Below are positions 9,839-18,100 of a stretch of DNA of 38,171 nucleotides, in pieces. The DNA lies in the NCBI GenBank assembly GCA_902605605.1, contig CACLDI010000008.1, positions 1 through 38,171 on the forward strand. The letters are read 5' to 3'. The notes under the pieces were generated by a model. That model did no database searches. It had not been told where the DNA came from and was given only the letters and a program-made list of their open reading frames with translations. The DNA comes from an uncultured Pelagibacteraceae bacterium. Its GTDB lineage: Bacteria; Pseudomonadota; Alphaproteobacteria; Pelagibacterales; Pelagibacteraceae. The position numbers were made by a program, and so were the translations under genes. Each line of letters starts with the position of its first letter. Position 1 is the first letter of the stretch.

Positions 9839-10513
9839 TTAAATTATAGTTAGAAACCTTTTTGAAAAATTTTCTAGTTTTTCAGAATATTTTTTGGAAT
9901 CGTTATTAAATTTATTATAAGCGACAACCGCAGGTATTGCTGCTAATAAACCTAACGCAGTTGCAAATAATGCTTCGGCAATTCCTGGTGCTACTATAGC
10001 AAGACTGGTGTTTCTTGAAATTGCTATTGATTGAAAAGAATTCATAATTCCCCAAACAGTTCCGAATAAACCTATGAAAGGTGCAGTAGAACCAACTGTA
10101 GCTAAAAAAGTAAAGCCTTTATCAATTTTTGCCATTTGTTTCTCAATCCCATTTTCTAAAAGTGCACTCATCCTCTCGCCTAAGTTATTTCTTGTTTTTT
10201 TCTTTAATAACCCCTCCATTGCATCTTGAAAAACTAGCGCCATAGGATCTTCAAGGTTAGATGGTAGACTATTATATAAATTTTCAGCAGACTTAGAATT
10301 CCAAAATTTTTCCTCAAATTCTTCAGAAGATTTATTTATTTTTTTAAATAACCTAAATTTATCTATAATTACCGCCCAAGAATATACTGAGCAAAATATC
10401 AAAATAATCATTACTGATTTTACAATTATGTCAGCTCTAAAAAACAGGCTAAATAATGAAAAATCTGTGTTAGTACCTAGCTCTACAGCTTTTGCTGCTA
10501 TTTCTGCTTCCAT
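9839..10513 (-). CDS. tolQ: TolQ, MotA/TolQ/ExbB family proton-channel subunit
   Basis: Forms the pentameric channel around TolR. Three membrane segments are visible (about 24-48, 130-160 and 170-198). The signature region TVGSTAPFIGLFGTVWGIM holds the conserved Thr and Pro of this family. It is 224 aa, normal for TolQ. The ybgC thioesterase gene that often precedes tolQ is not here; the gene upstream is the RuvC-like nuclease, 53 bases away. Confidence 0.96.
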   Translation of the reverse strand: MEAEIAAKAVELGTNTDFSLFSLFFRADIIVKSVMIILIFCSVYSWAVIIDKFRLFKKINKSSEEFEEKFWNSKSAENLYNSLPSNLEDPMALVFQDAMEGLLKKKTRNNLGERMSALLENGIEKQMAKIDKGFTFLATVGSTAPFIGLFGTVWGIMNSFQSIAISRNTSLAIVAPGIAEALFATALGLLAAIPAVVAYNKFNNDSKKYSEKLENFSKRFLTII

Positions 10514-10566
10514 AATTACTCTTCACACTTAAATGTGTCATGAATTTGACTTGAGTTATGGTGTTA

Positions 10567-11058
10567 TTACTCTTCTTTAAAAGTCTCAAAGAAATAACTA
10601 GCTATTAGAATAGCATCTGCCTTATTAGAATCCTTTTTTCTAGATAGATATGATGAATAATAAGGAAAAATTTCAATTGCTCTTGTTCTACTTGCGTCTT
10701 TTTCAGAATTGATTAAATTAAAATATTTCTTCCACTTTGCAGGACGAACAAAGTAGACTGGAAGCTGCATAGCACTACAAATTCCTTTGAGTATACCAAA
10801 AGATTGACCAAAATTAAACATACTAGTAACTCCTTGTCCTGGCATTGCTGTAACATGCTCTATAACCACTTTTATATTTTTTTTATCCATATTTTTTATT
10901 TTCTCTGAAATTTCATTGAAAATCTGAGATCCATTTACTTGCTTTTTATTCTTTTTACCTTCAATCATAGTTGGCATCTCTACCACATCTTTTATTGCTC
11001 CATCTTGAAAGAAACAAATTGATCCTGATATTCCAGGATCAATTCCAATTATTAGCAT
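10567..11058 (-). CDS. RuvC-like Holliday junction nuclease, phage-type
   Basis: RNase H-fold nuclease of 163 aa. The N-terminal strand IIGIDPGISGS gives catalytic Asp7, an internal VVIEHVTAMPGQG gives Glu67, and the C-terminal NKADAILIA gives Asp148. The GQGVTSMFNFGQSFGIL block and PAKWKK segment are typical of the RuvC-like proteins found in phages and some intracellular or reduced genomes rather than of classical RuvC, whose conserved SRVTGYG start is absent. It sits directly after yebC (one-base overlap), exactly where alphaproteobacteria carry ruvC, but ruvA and ruvB do not follow. Function as a junction resolvase is inferred from the family; the acidic residues needed are present. Confidence 0.82.
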   Translation of the reverse strand: MLIIGIDPGISGSICFFQDGAIKDVVEMPTMIEGKKNKKQVNGSQIFNEISEKIKNMDKKNIKVVIEHVTAMPGQGVTSMFNFGQSFGILKGICSAMQLPVYFVRPAKWKKYFNLINSEKDASRTRAIEIFPYYSSYLSRKKDSNKADAILIASYFFETFKEE

Positions 11059-11783
11059 TAATTAACCTCTAAATTTACATTTGAAAAAACATTTTGTACA
11101 TCGTCATTATCTTCTAAACTGTCTAAAAATTCAGTTACTTTGCCTTTTTTTTCATTATGAATATCAACACTATTTAGAGGTATCCATTCGATCTCTGTTG
11201 AAATAAAATTAATTATTGTTTTTTCTAAATTTTTTTTAACATTATAAATTTCACTTATAGCACAATGAATTTCATAAAAATCTCTATGAGAAATACACTC
11301 ATCAGCTCCAGAATGAATTGCTAACTCCAGAATATTTTCCTCAGAAATTTCTTTTTTGTCAATCTTAATAATTCCCAATTGTTTAAAATTATGAGATGCA
11401 GATCCCTGGGTTCCTAAACTCCCTCCATTTTTTTGAAAAATTGTTCTTATGTTAGAGGCTGTCCTGTTTTTATTGTCTGTTAACGTTTCCACAATAACAG
11501 CAATTTTATCAGGTCCAAATCCCTCATATCTTAAATTCTCAAAGTTGGACCCAGTTGTTGTAGAAGATTTATCAATTGCTCTCTCAATATTGTCCTTGGG
11601 CATATTAGCAGATCTTGCAGCTTGAATAGCAGATCGCAATCTAGGATTCATTGCAGGATCTTTATCACCAAGTTTTGCAGCAACTGTAATTTCTTTTGAT
11701 AATTTTGAAAAAATTTTTGAACGCTGTTTATCTGCTTTTCCTTTCTTATGTTTTATTCCAGCCCAATGAGAGTGTCCTGCCAT
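11058..11783 (-). CDS. yebC: YebC/TACO1-family regulatory protein
   Basis: Conserved cytoplasmic protein; family members act as transcription regulators or, as shown recently for some, help ribosomes through proline-rich stretches. The family start MAGHSHWAGIKHKKGKAD and the following KIFSKLSKEI are textbook, and so is ARSANMPKDNIERAI. The 241 aa length is normal. It shares one base with the RuvC-like gene, keeping the yebC-ruvC pairing of other alphaproteobacteria. The exact role here cannot be read from sequence. Confidence 0.97.
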   Translation of the reverse strand: MAGHSHWAGIKHKKGKADKQRSKIFSKLSKEITVAAKLGDKDPAMNPRLRSAIQAARSANMPKDNIERAIDKSSTTTGSNFENLRYEGFGPDKIAVIVETLTDNKNRTASNIRTIFQKNGGSLGTQGSASHNFKQLGIIKIDKKEISEENILELAIHSGADECISHRDFYEIHCAISEIYNVKKNLEKTIINFISTEIEWIPLNSVDIHNEKKGKVTEFLDSLEDNDDVQNVFSNVNLEVN

Positions 11784-11803
11784 ATTTTTTTATTTAATTT
11801 TTT

Positions 11804-12595
11804 TTAAAGGTTTCCATATATATAGCTTTGAATGTTGTTTGCTAAACCAGTTTCTATATTACATTCAACCATAACACCACTCAAACTAGCCTCTCCAATA
11901 GCTGGAAAATGTTTAGTGGAGTTTTTTTTTAAAAATCTATTTAATGAATTTTCTTTATTCATGCCAATAACTGAATCATAGTCACCACACATACCAGCGT
12001 CTGTTTGATATCCTGTACCATTATTTAAAATTCTTGCATCATTGGTTGGGATATGAGTGTGAGTTCCTACTACAAGTGTAGCTTTGCCATCAAAAAAATG
12101 ACCAATCGCATTTTTTTCACTTGTAATCTCACCGTGAAAATCAACAACAAGTATGTCATAGTCTTCTTTTAATTTATTCTCACTTAAAAATTTCTTTGAA
12201 GCTTGAAAAACATCTTCACACTTTTTCATAAATACATTTCCCATCAAATTTAAAACACCAATTTTTATATTGTCGTTTGTTTTATAAATATTAAATCCTT
12301 TTCCTGGCGCAGGTTCAAAAAGATTTTTAGGACGTAATAATCTTTCTTCTTTCTCAATATACTCCATAATTTCTTTTTGATCCCAAACATGGTTTCCTGT
12401 TGTGATTACGTTTACTCCACAATTAAAAAAATCTTTACATATTTCTTTTGTAAGTCCTACCCCTTGAGAAGCAGCATTTTCACCATTAACAATTACAAAA
12501 TCAATATTTTTTGATTTAATTTCACTTAAGAGATTGTTAGTCAACTTTGAACAACCAGCAATACCTACAACATCGCCCAGAAATAATATTTTCAT
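11804..12595 (-). CDS. YmdB-type metallophosphoesterase
   Basis: Member of the TIGR00282/YmdB calcineurin-like phosphoesterases, known in Bacillus to hydrolyse 2',3'-cyclic nucleotides. Metal-binding motifs occur in order: FLGDVVG at the start, NGENAA at about 38-43, GNHVWDQ near 67-73, VDFHGE at about 150, and VGTHTHIPTND near 175-185. The length of 263 aa is usual. Start ATG overlaps the last base of the cyclo-ligase stop. Substrate in this organism is unknown. Confidence 0.93.
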   Translation of the reverse strand: MKILFLGDVVGIAGCSKLTNNLLSEIKSKNIDFVIVNGENAASQGVGLTKEICKDFFNCGVNVITTGNHVWDQKEIMEYIEKEERLLRPKNLFEPAPGKGFNIYKTNDNIKIGVLNLMGNVFMKKCEDVFQASKKFLSENKLKEDYDILVVDFHGEITSEKNAIGHFFDGKATLVVGTHTHIPTNDARILNNGTGYQTDAGMCGDYDSVIGMNKENSLNRFLKKNSTKHFPAIGEASLSGVMVECNIETGLANNIQSYIYGNL

Positions 12596-13137
12596 TAAAT
12601 AATATCTTTCTCTGTTATAATTATATCTAATTTCTTATCGTGTTTGTTAATTGGTATGGTTTTTAATTTTTGAAAAGAAAAAGCAAGACCAACTTTTACT
12701 ATTTTTTTTATCTTTGATATCTTTTGAATGTAACGATCATAAAAACCACCTCCATAACCTAATCTATTTAATTCTTTATCAAATGCTACCAAAGGAACAA
12801 ATAAAATATCAGGATAAACTCTATTGGTGGTCTCTGGTTCTGGAATGCCATATTTATTTATTAACAAAGGATCATTTATACACCATTTATAAAATTCCAT
12901 TTGATTTTTTTTTTTAATTTTTGGGAGTGAAATTGTAGAACCTCTTTTAAAAAAATAATTTAAAATTTCTACATCATTAATTTCATAGTTTGTTGGATAA
13001 TATCCACCTACAATTTTCAAATTATAATTTTTTTTTTTAAGATATGAATAAATGTTGCTTGGATTTATATAAATTGATTTTATTGACTTACTTTTTCTTA
13101 ATTTTAATACTTTATTTCTTAACTTTGATTTAATCAC
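12595..13137 (-). CDS. fau: 5-formyltetrahydrofolate cyclo-ligase
   Basis: Converts 5-formyl-THF to 5,10-methenyl-THF with ATP, returning stored folate to one-carbon metabolism, which is prominent in SAR11. The family motif LGYGGGFYDRY lies at about residues 125-135 and an early basic stretch (KLRNKVLKLRK) contributes phosphate binding. The 180 aa length is normal. It follows zapA by only 4 bases. In many proteobacteria the 6S RNA gene sits between zapA and this gene; there is no room for it here. Confidence 0.93.
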   Translation of the reverse strand: MIKSKLRNKVLKLRKSKSIKSIYINPSNIYSYLKKKNYNLKIVGGYYPTNYEINDVEILNYFFKRGSTISLPKIKKKNQMEFYKWCINDPLLINKYGIPEPETTNRVYPDILFVPLVAFDKELNRLGYGGGFYDRYIQKISKIKKIVKVGLAFSFQKLKTIPINKHDKKLDIIITEKDII

Positions 13138-13141
13138 AAAT

Positions 13142-13588
13142 TTATTGGGATAGATTATCTATTTTTGCTTTTTTGACAAAATTTGATATTTGATCGGCTG
13201 CTTCATCAATTAACTGCTCATATTTTTTTTGATTATTTTCAATCTCAATTTTAAAATCTTCATGGTTTAAATTTAGTTTTTTTATCTCATCCTCTTTTTT
13301 ATCTCTATATTCATAAATTAAAGATTTAAGTTCCTTAAATTTTTTTGACAAATCTTTGAATTCATTTTTTCTTTGCTCAACCTTCTTTTTGGTCTCATAA
13401 TACTCATCCATTATTTTCACTGCTGTAATTAATAGAAGTTTATTTTCACCTAGATTGCCTAAATCATTTTTTAAATTATTAAACTTTTGGCTAATTTGGA
13501 TTAGTAATTCTTCCAAATGTTCTTCTTGTCCATCCTCACAGGACAATATGAATTCCTTATTATTAAATTTAATATTTACATTTGCCAT
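13142..13588 (-). CDS. zapA: Cell division protein ZapA
   Basis: Small cytoplasmic protein that bundles FtsZ filaments. The globular N-terminal domain (VNIKFNNKEFILSCEDGQEE) and the conserved LLLITAVKIMDEYYE helix identify ZapA. The C-terminal coiled coil is longer than in E. coli (148 aa against about 109), with several K/E heptads to residue 135. It overlaps the upstream coiled-coil gene by 13 bases, a coupling often seen in alphaproteobacteria. Confidence 0.9.
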   Translation of the reverse strand: MANVNIKFNNKEFILSCEDGQEEHLEELLIQISQKFNNLKNDLGNLGENKLLLITAVKIMDEYYETKKKVEQRKNEFKDLSKKFKELKSLIYEYRDKKEDEIKKLNLNHEDFKIEIENNQKKYEQLIDEAADQISNFVKKAKIDNLSQ

Positions 13589-13899
13589 TTATCAATTTCT
13601 TCCAATAAAGTATCTGTTTCTTGATTTAATTCATCAATTTTTTCAGAAAATTCAATTTGTTTTCTTTGTTCTTGCTTTTCTTTATTTTTAATTTGCTCTA
13701 ATTTCTTCGATAGCGAGCCATGTTCCTCTAGTAGTTCTTTATATTTAATTTCTAACTCATTTTTTTCAATTTCTAATTGATTTTTTTGCTTGCTTAAATT
13801 TTCAATATTATTTTGTAATTTTGGATTAGTTAAGTCTAAATTTTTTAAATCGTCTAAAATTGAAATTAATTTTTTTTCTTTTTCGTTTATAGAATTCAT
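13576..13899 (-). CDS. Small coiled-coil protein upstream of zapA
   Basis: A 107-residue protein made almost wholly of charged heptads rich in Lys, Glu, Gln and Leu; no signal peptide or membrane segment. I do not recognise a catalytic domain. Its place directly upstream of zapA, overlapping by 13 bases, resembles the DUF4164-type coiled-coil protein that precedes zapA in other alphaproteobacteria, so a role in division or ZapA partnering is possible but is only inferred from position. It is the first gene of the long leftward series, whose start is only 51 bases from the divergent tkt. Confidence 0.72.
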   Translation of the reverse strand: MNSINEKEKKLISILDDLKNLDLTNPKLQNNIENLSKQKNQLEIEKNELEIKYKELLEEHGSLSKKLEQIKNKEKQEQRKQIEFSEKIDELNQETDTLLEEIDKWQM

Positions 13900-13950
13900 A
13901 TATATAGATATAGTATTAAATAGATTCTTCTTAGTCTAGTCAGGATAATT
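13900..13950. promoter_or_regulatory. Divergent promoter region between the zapA operon and tkt
   Basis: These 51 bases separate two head-to-head operons and so should hold both promoters, unless one starts within the opposite gene. On the minus strand CTGACT followed 19 bases later by TAATAC is a weak -35/-10 pair. On the plus strand AGGA at 13942-13945 is a fair Shine-Dalgarno for the TTG start of tkt. No operator-like repeat is evident. Confidence 0.35.
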
Positions 13951-15909
13951 TTGAATAAACTACATAATGATTTAGCAAATTGCATCAGATTTTTATCAAT
14001 AGATGCGGTTCAAAAAGCTAATTCTGGACACCCAGGCATGCCAATGGGCATGGCAGATGTTGTAACAGTACTTTTTAGGAATTTTTTAAAATTTAATCCT
14101 AAAAATCCAAATTGGATGAATAGAGATAGATTTGTTTTATCTGCAGGTCATGGATCAATGCTATTATACTCTTTACTGTTTTTAACTGGATATAAGAGTA
14201 TTTCATTGAAAAGTATAAAAAATTTCAGACAGCTAAACTCAATATGTGCCGGTCATCCAGAGTACCATCCAAATTCAGGTATCGAAACAACAACAGGACC
14301 TCTTGGACAAGGAATAGCAAACGCAGTGGGATTTGCAATCGCAGAGGAAATTTTAAAAAAAAAATTAGGAACTGATTTAATTAATCACAAAACTTATGTT
14401 TTAGCTGGAGATGGGTGTTTAATGGAAGGAATAAGTCATGAGGCAATGAGTTTGGCGGGACATTTACGGCTTAAAAATTTAGTGATGCTTTTTGATAACA
14501 ATTCAATTTCAATTGATGGTCCAACTGATCTTGCTGTTTCAGATAATTTTAAAAAAAGATTTGAGGGTTATGGTTGGAATTATATTTTAATAAATGGACA
14601 TAATGAAAAAGAAATATTTAAAGCATTAAAAAATGTTCAAAAAGCAAAAAAACCAACTGTTATTTCTTGTAAAACAAAAATTGGATATGGTTCACCAAAT
14701 AAATCAGGTAAAGCGTCCTCCCATGGAAGTCCTCTAGGTTTAGAGGAGATTGAACTTGTTAGAAAAGCTCTAAATTGGAACAATAAACCTTTTAATATTC
14801 CGAATAAATTTTTGAAAAAGTGGAGAAAAATTGGTCAAAGATGTGAAACTCAAGAAAAAAAATGGATTAAAATATTTAAGAAAAATAAAACAAAATTTAA
14901 AAATATAAAAAAAAATAATTTAATAAGTATTTTAAAAACGGAAAAAAGAAATGCAATTTTGGAGCCTAAAAGTTTGGCTACAAGAAAATGTTCTGAGATG
15001 ACTCTTAATGCATTAACAAACCAAAATCATAACTTAATTGGTGGCTCTGCTGATTTAGCAGGATCTAACAATACAAAAACAAAACATCAAAAAATAATTA
15101 AGCCTGGAAATTTTAGTGGAGATTATATTCACTACGGAGTAAGAGAACATGGAATGAGTGGAATAATGAATGGTATTGCACTCTATGGAAATTTAATTCC
15201 ATATGGCGGAACTTTTTTAATTTTTTCTGATTATTGTAAACCTTCAATTAGATTATCTGCGTTGATGCAAAAAAGAGTTATATATGTAATGACGCATGAC
15301 TCTGTAGGACTTGGAGAGGATGGGCCAACCCATCAGCCAATTGAGCAGCTCTCAGGTTTACGATCAATTCCAAATTTAAATGTTTTTAGGCCAGCAGATA
15401 GAGTTGAAACAATTGAATGTTGGGAACATGCTTTAAAAAGTTCTAAAACACCAAGTATTTTATCTTTAACAAGACAAGGGCTAAATCCCATAAGAAAATC
15501 ATTTACAAATATAAATAAATGTTCCCTGGGAGCCTATGAAGTTTTGAGAACTAATAATAAAATTAATTTAACAATATTTGCAAGCGGATCAGAGGTTAAT
15601 TTGGCTATCGAAACTAGTCATAAATTAGCCAAAGATAAAATATACTGTAAAGTTATATCAATGCCGTCTATGGAGCTTTTCGATCTACAATCAAAATTAT
15701 ATAAAAATAAAATTTTAAACGAAACTAAATTTAAAATTTCAATAGAAGCTGGATCAAGTGACTGTTGGAAAAAATATGTAGGGAGTTCAGGTCTAACATT
15801 TGGGATTAATGAATTTGGCAAAAGTGCGCCTTACAAAGATATTTTTAAACACTTTGGGCTAACAGTTTCAAATATTGTCAGTAAAACCAAAAAAATGATA
15901 GGAAATTAA
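13951..15909 (+). CDS. tkt: Transketolase
   Basis: Thiamine-diphosphate enzyme that moves two-carbon units between pentose and hexose phosphates. Motifs: SGHPGMPMG at 25-33, the diphosphate-binding GDG at 153-155 with NN at 183-184, and a C-terminal HDSVGLGEDGPTHQP pyrimidine-domain motif. It is 652 aa, normal. The start is TTG at 13951 preceded by AGGATAA; the nearest ATG (13967) is out of frame. It heads the carbon operon, with gap beginning 2 bases after its stop. Its cofactor depends on thiamine, and thiE lies in the same operon. Confidence 0.96.
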   Translation: MNKLHNDLANCIRFLSIDAVQKANSGHPGMPMGMADVVTVLFRNFLKFNPKNPNWMNRDRFVLSAGHGSMLLYSLLFLTGYKSISLKSIKNFRQLNSICAGHPEYHPNSGIETTTGPLGQGIANAVGFAIAEEILKKKLGTDLINHKTYVLAGDGCLMEGISHEAMSLAGHLRLKNLVMLFDNNSISIDGPTDLAVSDNFKKRFEGYGWNYILINGHNEKEIFKALKNVQKAKKPTVISCKTKIGYGSPNKSGKASSHGSPLGLEEIELVRKALNWNNKPFNIPNKFLKKWRKIGQRCETQEKKWIKIFKKNKTKFKNIKKNNLISILKTEKRNAILEPKSLATRKCSEMTLNALTNQNHNLIGGSADLAGSNNTKTKHQKIIKPGNFSGDYIHYGVREHGMSGIMNGIALYGNLIPYGGTFLIFSDYCKPSIRLSALMQKRVIYVMTHDSVGLGEDGPTHQPIEQLSGLRSIPNLNVFRPADRVETIECWEHALKSSKTPSILSLTRQGLNPIRKSFTNINKCSLGAYEVLRTNNKINLTIFASGSEVNLAIETSHKLAKDKIYCKVISMPSMELFDLQSKLYKNKILNETKFKISIEAGSSDCWKKYVGSSGLTFGINEFGKSAPYKDIFKHFGLTVSNIVSKTKKMIGN

Positions 15910-15911
15910 AT

Positions 15912-16919
15912 ATGGCAATCAAAATTGGAATTAATGGAATGGGTAGAATTGGTCGTATGATTATCAGATCAATTTTTGAAAGTCGAAATAAAAAATTAAA
16001 GATTAAGCATATTAATAACAGATCAAATTCAGAAGCTACAGGAAAATTAATTAAATACGATTCTATCCATGGAAAATTTGATGCTGATATTAAATTTGAT
16101 GAAAATAATTTAATAATAAATAAACAAAAAATTTCATTTTCTCAAGAGCCTAAGATCGAAAAAATTAATTGGAAAAAGTATGATGTTGACTATGTTTTAG
16201 AATGTACTGGTAAATTTAACTCAAGAGAAAAACTTGAAGCTCATATTAAAAATGGTGCAAAAAAAGTGATTGTATCTGCTCCATGCAAAAATGCAGATAA
16301 AACAATAGTTTATGGTGTTAACGAAAACACCTTATCTAAAAAAGATAAAATAATCTCAGCTGCCTCATGTACTACGAATTGTTTGGCACCAGTTGTAGAT
16401 GTCATTCACAAAAAATTTAAAATTGAAAAAGGTTTTATGACTACGATTCATTCATTTACTAGTGACCAAAGAATTTTGGACAATTCTCATAAAGATCCAA
16501 GAAGAGCTCGATCTGCAAGCCAGTCGATTGTTCCTACATCAACTGGAGCATCAAAAGCAATAGGTGAAATAATTCCAAGTTTAAAAGGAAAATTAGAAGG
16601 TGTGGCAATGAGAGTGCCTACACCTAATGTTTCTCTTGTAGAATTAGTTTTTTGTACGAAAAAAGACATTAATATAAAAAATATAAATAATGAGTTTGAA
16701 TTAGCCTCAAAAAGAGAATTAAAAAAAATTTTAGAAGTTACGTATGAAAAATTAGTTTCTGTTGATTTTAATCATCATTCAGCCTCTGCAATCGTTGATG
16801 CGTCTTTAACAAGTGTGGTTGGAGCAAATATGGGTAAAATTTCAGCTTGGTATGACAACGAATGGGGTTTTTCTAACAGAATGTGTGATATAGCTGAAAA
16901 TTTGCATAAAATCTCTTAA
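15912..16919 (+). CDS. gap: Glyceraldehyde-3-phosphate dehydrogenase, phosphorylating
   Basis: Interconverts glyceraldehyde-3-phosphate and 1,3-bisphosphoglycerate. The Rossmann start INGMGRIGRM is at 7-16 and the nucleophile Cys153 lies in SAASCTTNCLAP. The substrate-binding STGASKAIG and the C-terminal WYDNEWGFSNRM are intact; length 335 aa. At the end of the second beta strand, where NAD-specific enzymes usually carry Asp, the text is HINNRSN, so Asn replaces Asp. This could loosen the preference for NAD over NADP. It shares one base with pgk. Confidence 0.96.
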   Translation: MAIKIGINGMGRIGRMIIRSIFESRNKKLKIKHINNRSNSEATGKLIKYDSIHGKFDADIKFDENNLIINKQKISFSQEPKIEKINWKKYDVDYVLECTGKFNSREKLEAHIKNGAKKVIVSAPCKNADKTIVYGVNENTLSKKDKIISAASCTTNCLAPVVDVIHKKFKIEKGFMTTIHSFTSDQRILDNSHKDPRRARSASQSIVPTSTGASKAIGEIIPSLKGKLEGVAMRVPTPNVSLVELVFCTKKDINIKNINNEFELASKRELKKILEVTYEKLVSVDFNHHSASAIVDASLTSVVGANMGKISAWYDNEWGFSNRMCDIAENLHKIS

Positions 16920-18100
16920 TGAGAAGTATTAAAAGCGAAACAAATCTTCGTGATAAAAAAATATTACTTAGATTAGATTTAAATGTTCCTATAGATAAAG
17001 GGAAAATAAGTGACACAACTAGAATAAACAAGATTCTACCTACTTTAAAATTTCTAAATAAACAAAAAGCTAAAATTATTATTTTATCACATGTGGGAAG
17101 GCCAAGAGGTAAGGCTTTAAATGAACTTTCATTAAAACCAATTTGTGAAAATCTTAAGGAACAATTAGGTTTAAATGTGAAATTAATTATACAAAATATA
17201 AATGAAATTAAAAATAAGGATTTCTTTGATAATTTTGATGAGGAAATCTTAATGTTAGAAAATATTAGGTTTTATGCAGAAGAAGAAAAAAATGATAATA
17301 ATTTTGCAAAGCACCTGGCAAGCTTTGGTGACATTTATGTTAATGATGCTTTTTCTTGCTCTCATCGTTCACATGCTTCAATTGTTGAAATTACTAAATT
17401 CCTACCATCATTTTCTGGATTACAAATAGATTTAGAAATTGATGCCCTTACAAAAATTACCTCTGAAATTACAAAACCAATATCCTGTATAATTGGAGGA
17501 TCCAAAATTTCGACCAAAATTGATATTATTAAAAATTTAATACCTAAATTTGATAATATTATTATTGTTGGAGCTATGGCTAATAATTTTATTGAGTACT
17601 TTGGTCATAATATTGGAAAATCTATTAAAGAAAAAAACTGTGACCCAATCATTGAAGAAATTATTTCACTCTCAAAAAAAGAAAAATGTGAAATAAGTTA
17701 TCCAGAAGATGTGCTTGTATCTAAAGACTTTAATGGATCATACAAAAAAAGAAAATTAAATGAAATTTTGAAGGATGAAATGATTTTAGATATTGGCCCA
17801 AAAACCATTGATAAAATAGCAAATATTATTAATTCTAGTAAGACCATATTATGGAATGGACCTGCTGGTTATTTTGAAAACCCTAACTTTGCGAACGGCA
17901 GCATTGAAATAGCAAAAACAATAATTAAAAATAATAAATCAAACAAAATTTTTTCAGTTGTGGGTGGAGGGGATACAGTCTCATTATTAAACAGTATAAA
18001 AGCTGTTGATGATTTCAATTTTGTTTCAACTGCAGGTGGAGCCTTTTTAGAATATCTTGAAGGTAAAAAGCTTCCTGGTATAACCGCGTTAAATCAATAA
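16919..18100 (+). CDS. pgk: Phosphoglycerate kinase
   Basis: Transfers phosphate between 1,3-bisphosphoglycerate and ADP. The N-terminal substrate motif LLRLDLNVPID begins at residue 16, SHVGRPRG follows at about 58-65, and the C-terminal nucleotide motif VVGGGDTVS is near 348-356. At 393 aa it is full length. The ATG overlaps the gap stop as TAATG, and fba starts at the base right after its stop, giving a tightly coupled gap-pgk-fba block. Confidence 0.97.
   Translation: MRSIKSETNLRDKKILLRLDLNVPIDKGKISDTTRINKILPTLKFLNKQKAKIIILSHVGRPRGKALNELSLKPICENLKEQLGLNVKLIIQNINEIKNKDFFDNFDEEILMLENIRFYAEEEKNDNNFAKHLASFGDIYVNDAFSCSHRSHASIVEITKFLPSFSGLQIDLEIDALTKITSEITKPISCIIGGSKISTKIDIIKNLIPKFDNIIIVGAMANNFIEYFGHNIGKSIKEKNCDPIIEEIISLSKKEKCEISYPEDVLVSKDFNGSYKKRKLNEILKDEMILDIGPKTIDKIANIINSSKTILWNGPAGYFENPNFANGSIEIAKTIIKNNKSNKIFSVVGGGDTVSLLNSIKAVDDFNFVSTAGGAFLEYLEGKKLPGITALNQ

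Noticed and set aside
10514..10566. Short inverted repeat ACACATTTAAGTGT before tolQ
   Set aside because: Only four to five pairs with no T run or promoter context; likely chance in AT-rich DNA.
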